Below, one piece after another: positions 63,854-64,000 of a stretch of DNA of 64,000 nt (position 1 is the first letter of the stretch; each line of letters begins with the position of its first letter). The DNA is taken from NCBI RefSeq assembly GCF_936270435.1, contig NZ_OW370567.1, positions 186,001 through 250,000 of the forward strand, written 5' to 3'. Source of the stretch: Wolbachia endosymbiont of Oedothorax gibbosus (GTDB taxonomy: Bacteria > Pseudomonadota > Alphaproteobacteria > Rickettsiales > Anaplasmataceae). Position numbers and translations under genes: made by a program. The notes beneath the pieces were generated by a model, which was not told where the DNA came from, searched no databases, and was given only the letters and a program-made list of their open reading frames with translations.

Positions 63854-64000
63854 TTAATAACTCTCCAACTCCCACTTTGGCCTTGGTGCAAAATTGAGAG
63901 AATCTATATAATTCTTCTGTAACATTTCAATTCCTGCCCATCCAACCATTATTGCATTGTCTGTACATAGGTTGCTTGGGGGAAAAAATATATTTAAATT
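63854..64000 (-). CDS. tsaD: tRNA N6-adenosine threonylcarbamoyltransferase TsaD, C-terminal end
   Basis: The last 48 codons on the minus strand, cut by the window edge: FFPPSNLCTDNAIMVGWAGIEML and NFAPRPKWELESY-stop. The CTDNAIM block (Asp ligand of the metal centre) and the APRPKW tail are TsaD-specific. TsaD makes t6A37 in tRNAs reading ANN codons. The 182 bp to the secretion gene is AT-rich. Confidence 0.9.
   Translation of the reverse strand, partial: NLNIFFPPSNLCTDNAIMVGWAGIEMLQKNYIDSLNFAPRPKWELESY

Overview
This window looks like a piece of a Wolbachia chromosome (Rickettsiales, Anaplasmataceae). The evidence is the AT-rich sequence, the scattered single housekeeping genes, the density of nearly identical insertion sequences, a prophage WO-like terminase, a solitary virB4 paralogue, and the many short palindromic repeats (GTCATCCCAGTGCTTGACAC type) that litter intergenic DNA and also sit inside genes. 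I cannot name the strain from sequence alone.

Layout. 1-3.8 kb is a graveyard: an IS3/IS481-like 3' end, an IS66 remnant split by an IS982 copy, an unknown gene joined by one stop codon to a stray FtsA C-terminus, and a frameshifted COG4997-like pyrophosphohydrolase. 3.9-7.5 kb holds map, an MFS symporter, rsmH and ftsL. 7.5-9.1 kb is an IS630 element nested in an IS4 remnant. 9.2-11.8 kb holds trhO and an iron-type ABC permease. 11.8-14.6 kb is IS3/IS481 debris, a group II intron 5' remnant inside a broken Rpn/PD-(D/E)XK gene, and an IS630 inserted in a dispersed repeat of about 490 bp. 14.6-17 kb holds dapF, a nitroreductase, bioY and a DUF1284 gene, between inverted copies of that repeat. 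17.8-21.2 kb is a WO-type terminase split by an IS5 and an IS982, yet in frame once they are removed. 21.4-27.6 kb holds a TPR protein, tRNA-Val, gyrA, cytochrome b561 and a nitronate monooxygenase/FabK-like enzyme.

27.7-37.4 kb is the most accessory-looking coding block: a candidate effector with a C-terminal hydrophobic hairpin, a small pilin-like membrane protein, a second virB4 with an altered Walker A, a 988-residue Cys-rich secreted protein, a small unknown protein, an SH3 protein and pdhC. A polar Pro/Ser-rich candidate effector follows, split by IS630. 39-50.4 kb is core again: a KAP NTPase, recR, ispDF, an AI-2E/PerM transporter, hda, xerD-like, plsC, rpsT, gltA and coq7.

50.6-58.2 kb holds the most striking locus: a collagen-like gene (N-terminal globular part, roughly 170 Gly-X-Y triplets, C-terminal coiled coil) broken by one IS5, two IS982 and one frameshift, followed after 4 bp by a gene resembling its N-terminal domain. 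mraY, rnhB, another IS982, a type I secretion ABC transporter and the end of tsaD close the window.

Recurring themes are gene break-up by young IS elements (five IS982 copies of exactly 981 bp, two IS5 of 863 bp, two IS630 of 949 bp, all with target duplications) and palindromic repeats turned into protein sequence inside rsmH, pdhC, the SH3 protein and the 27.7 kb candidate effector.
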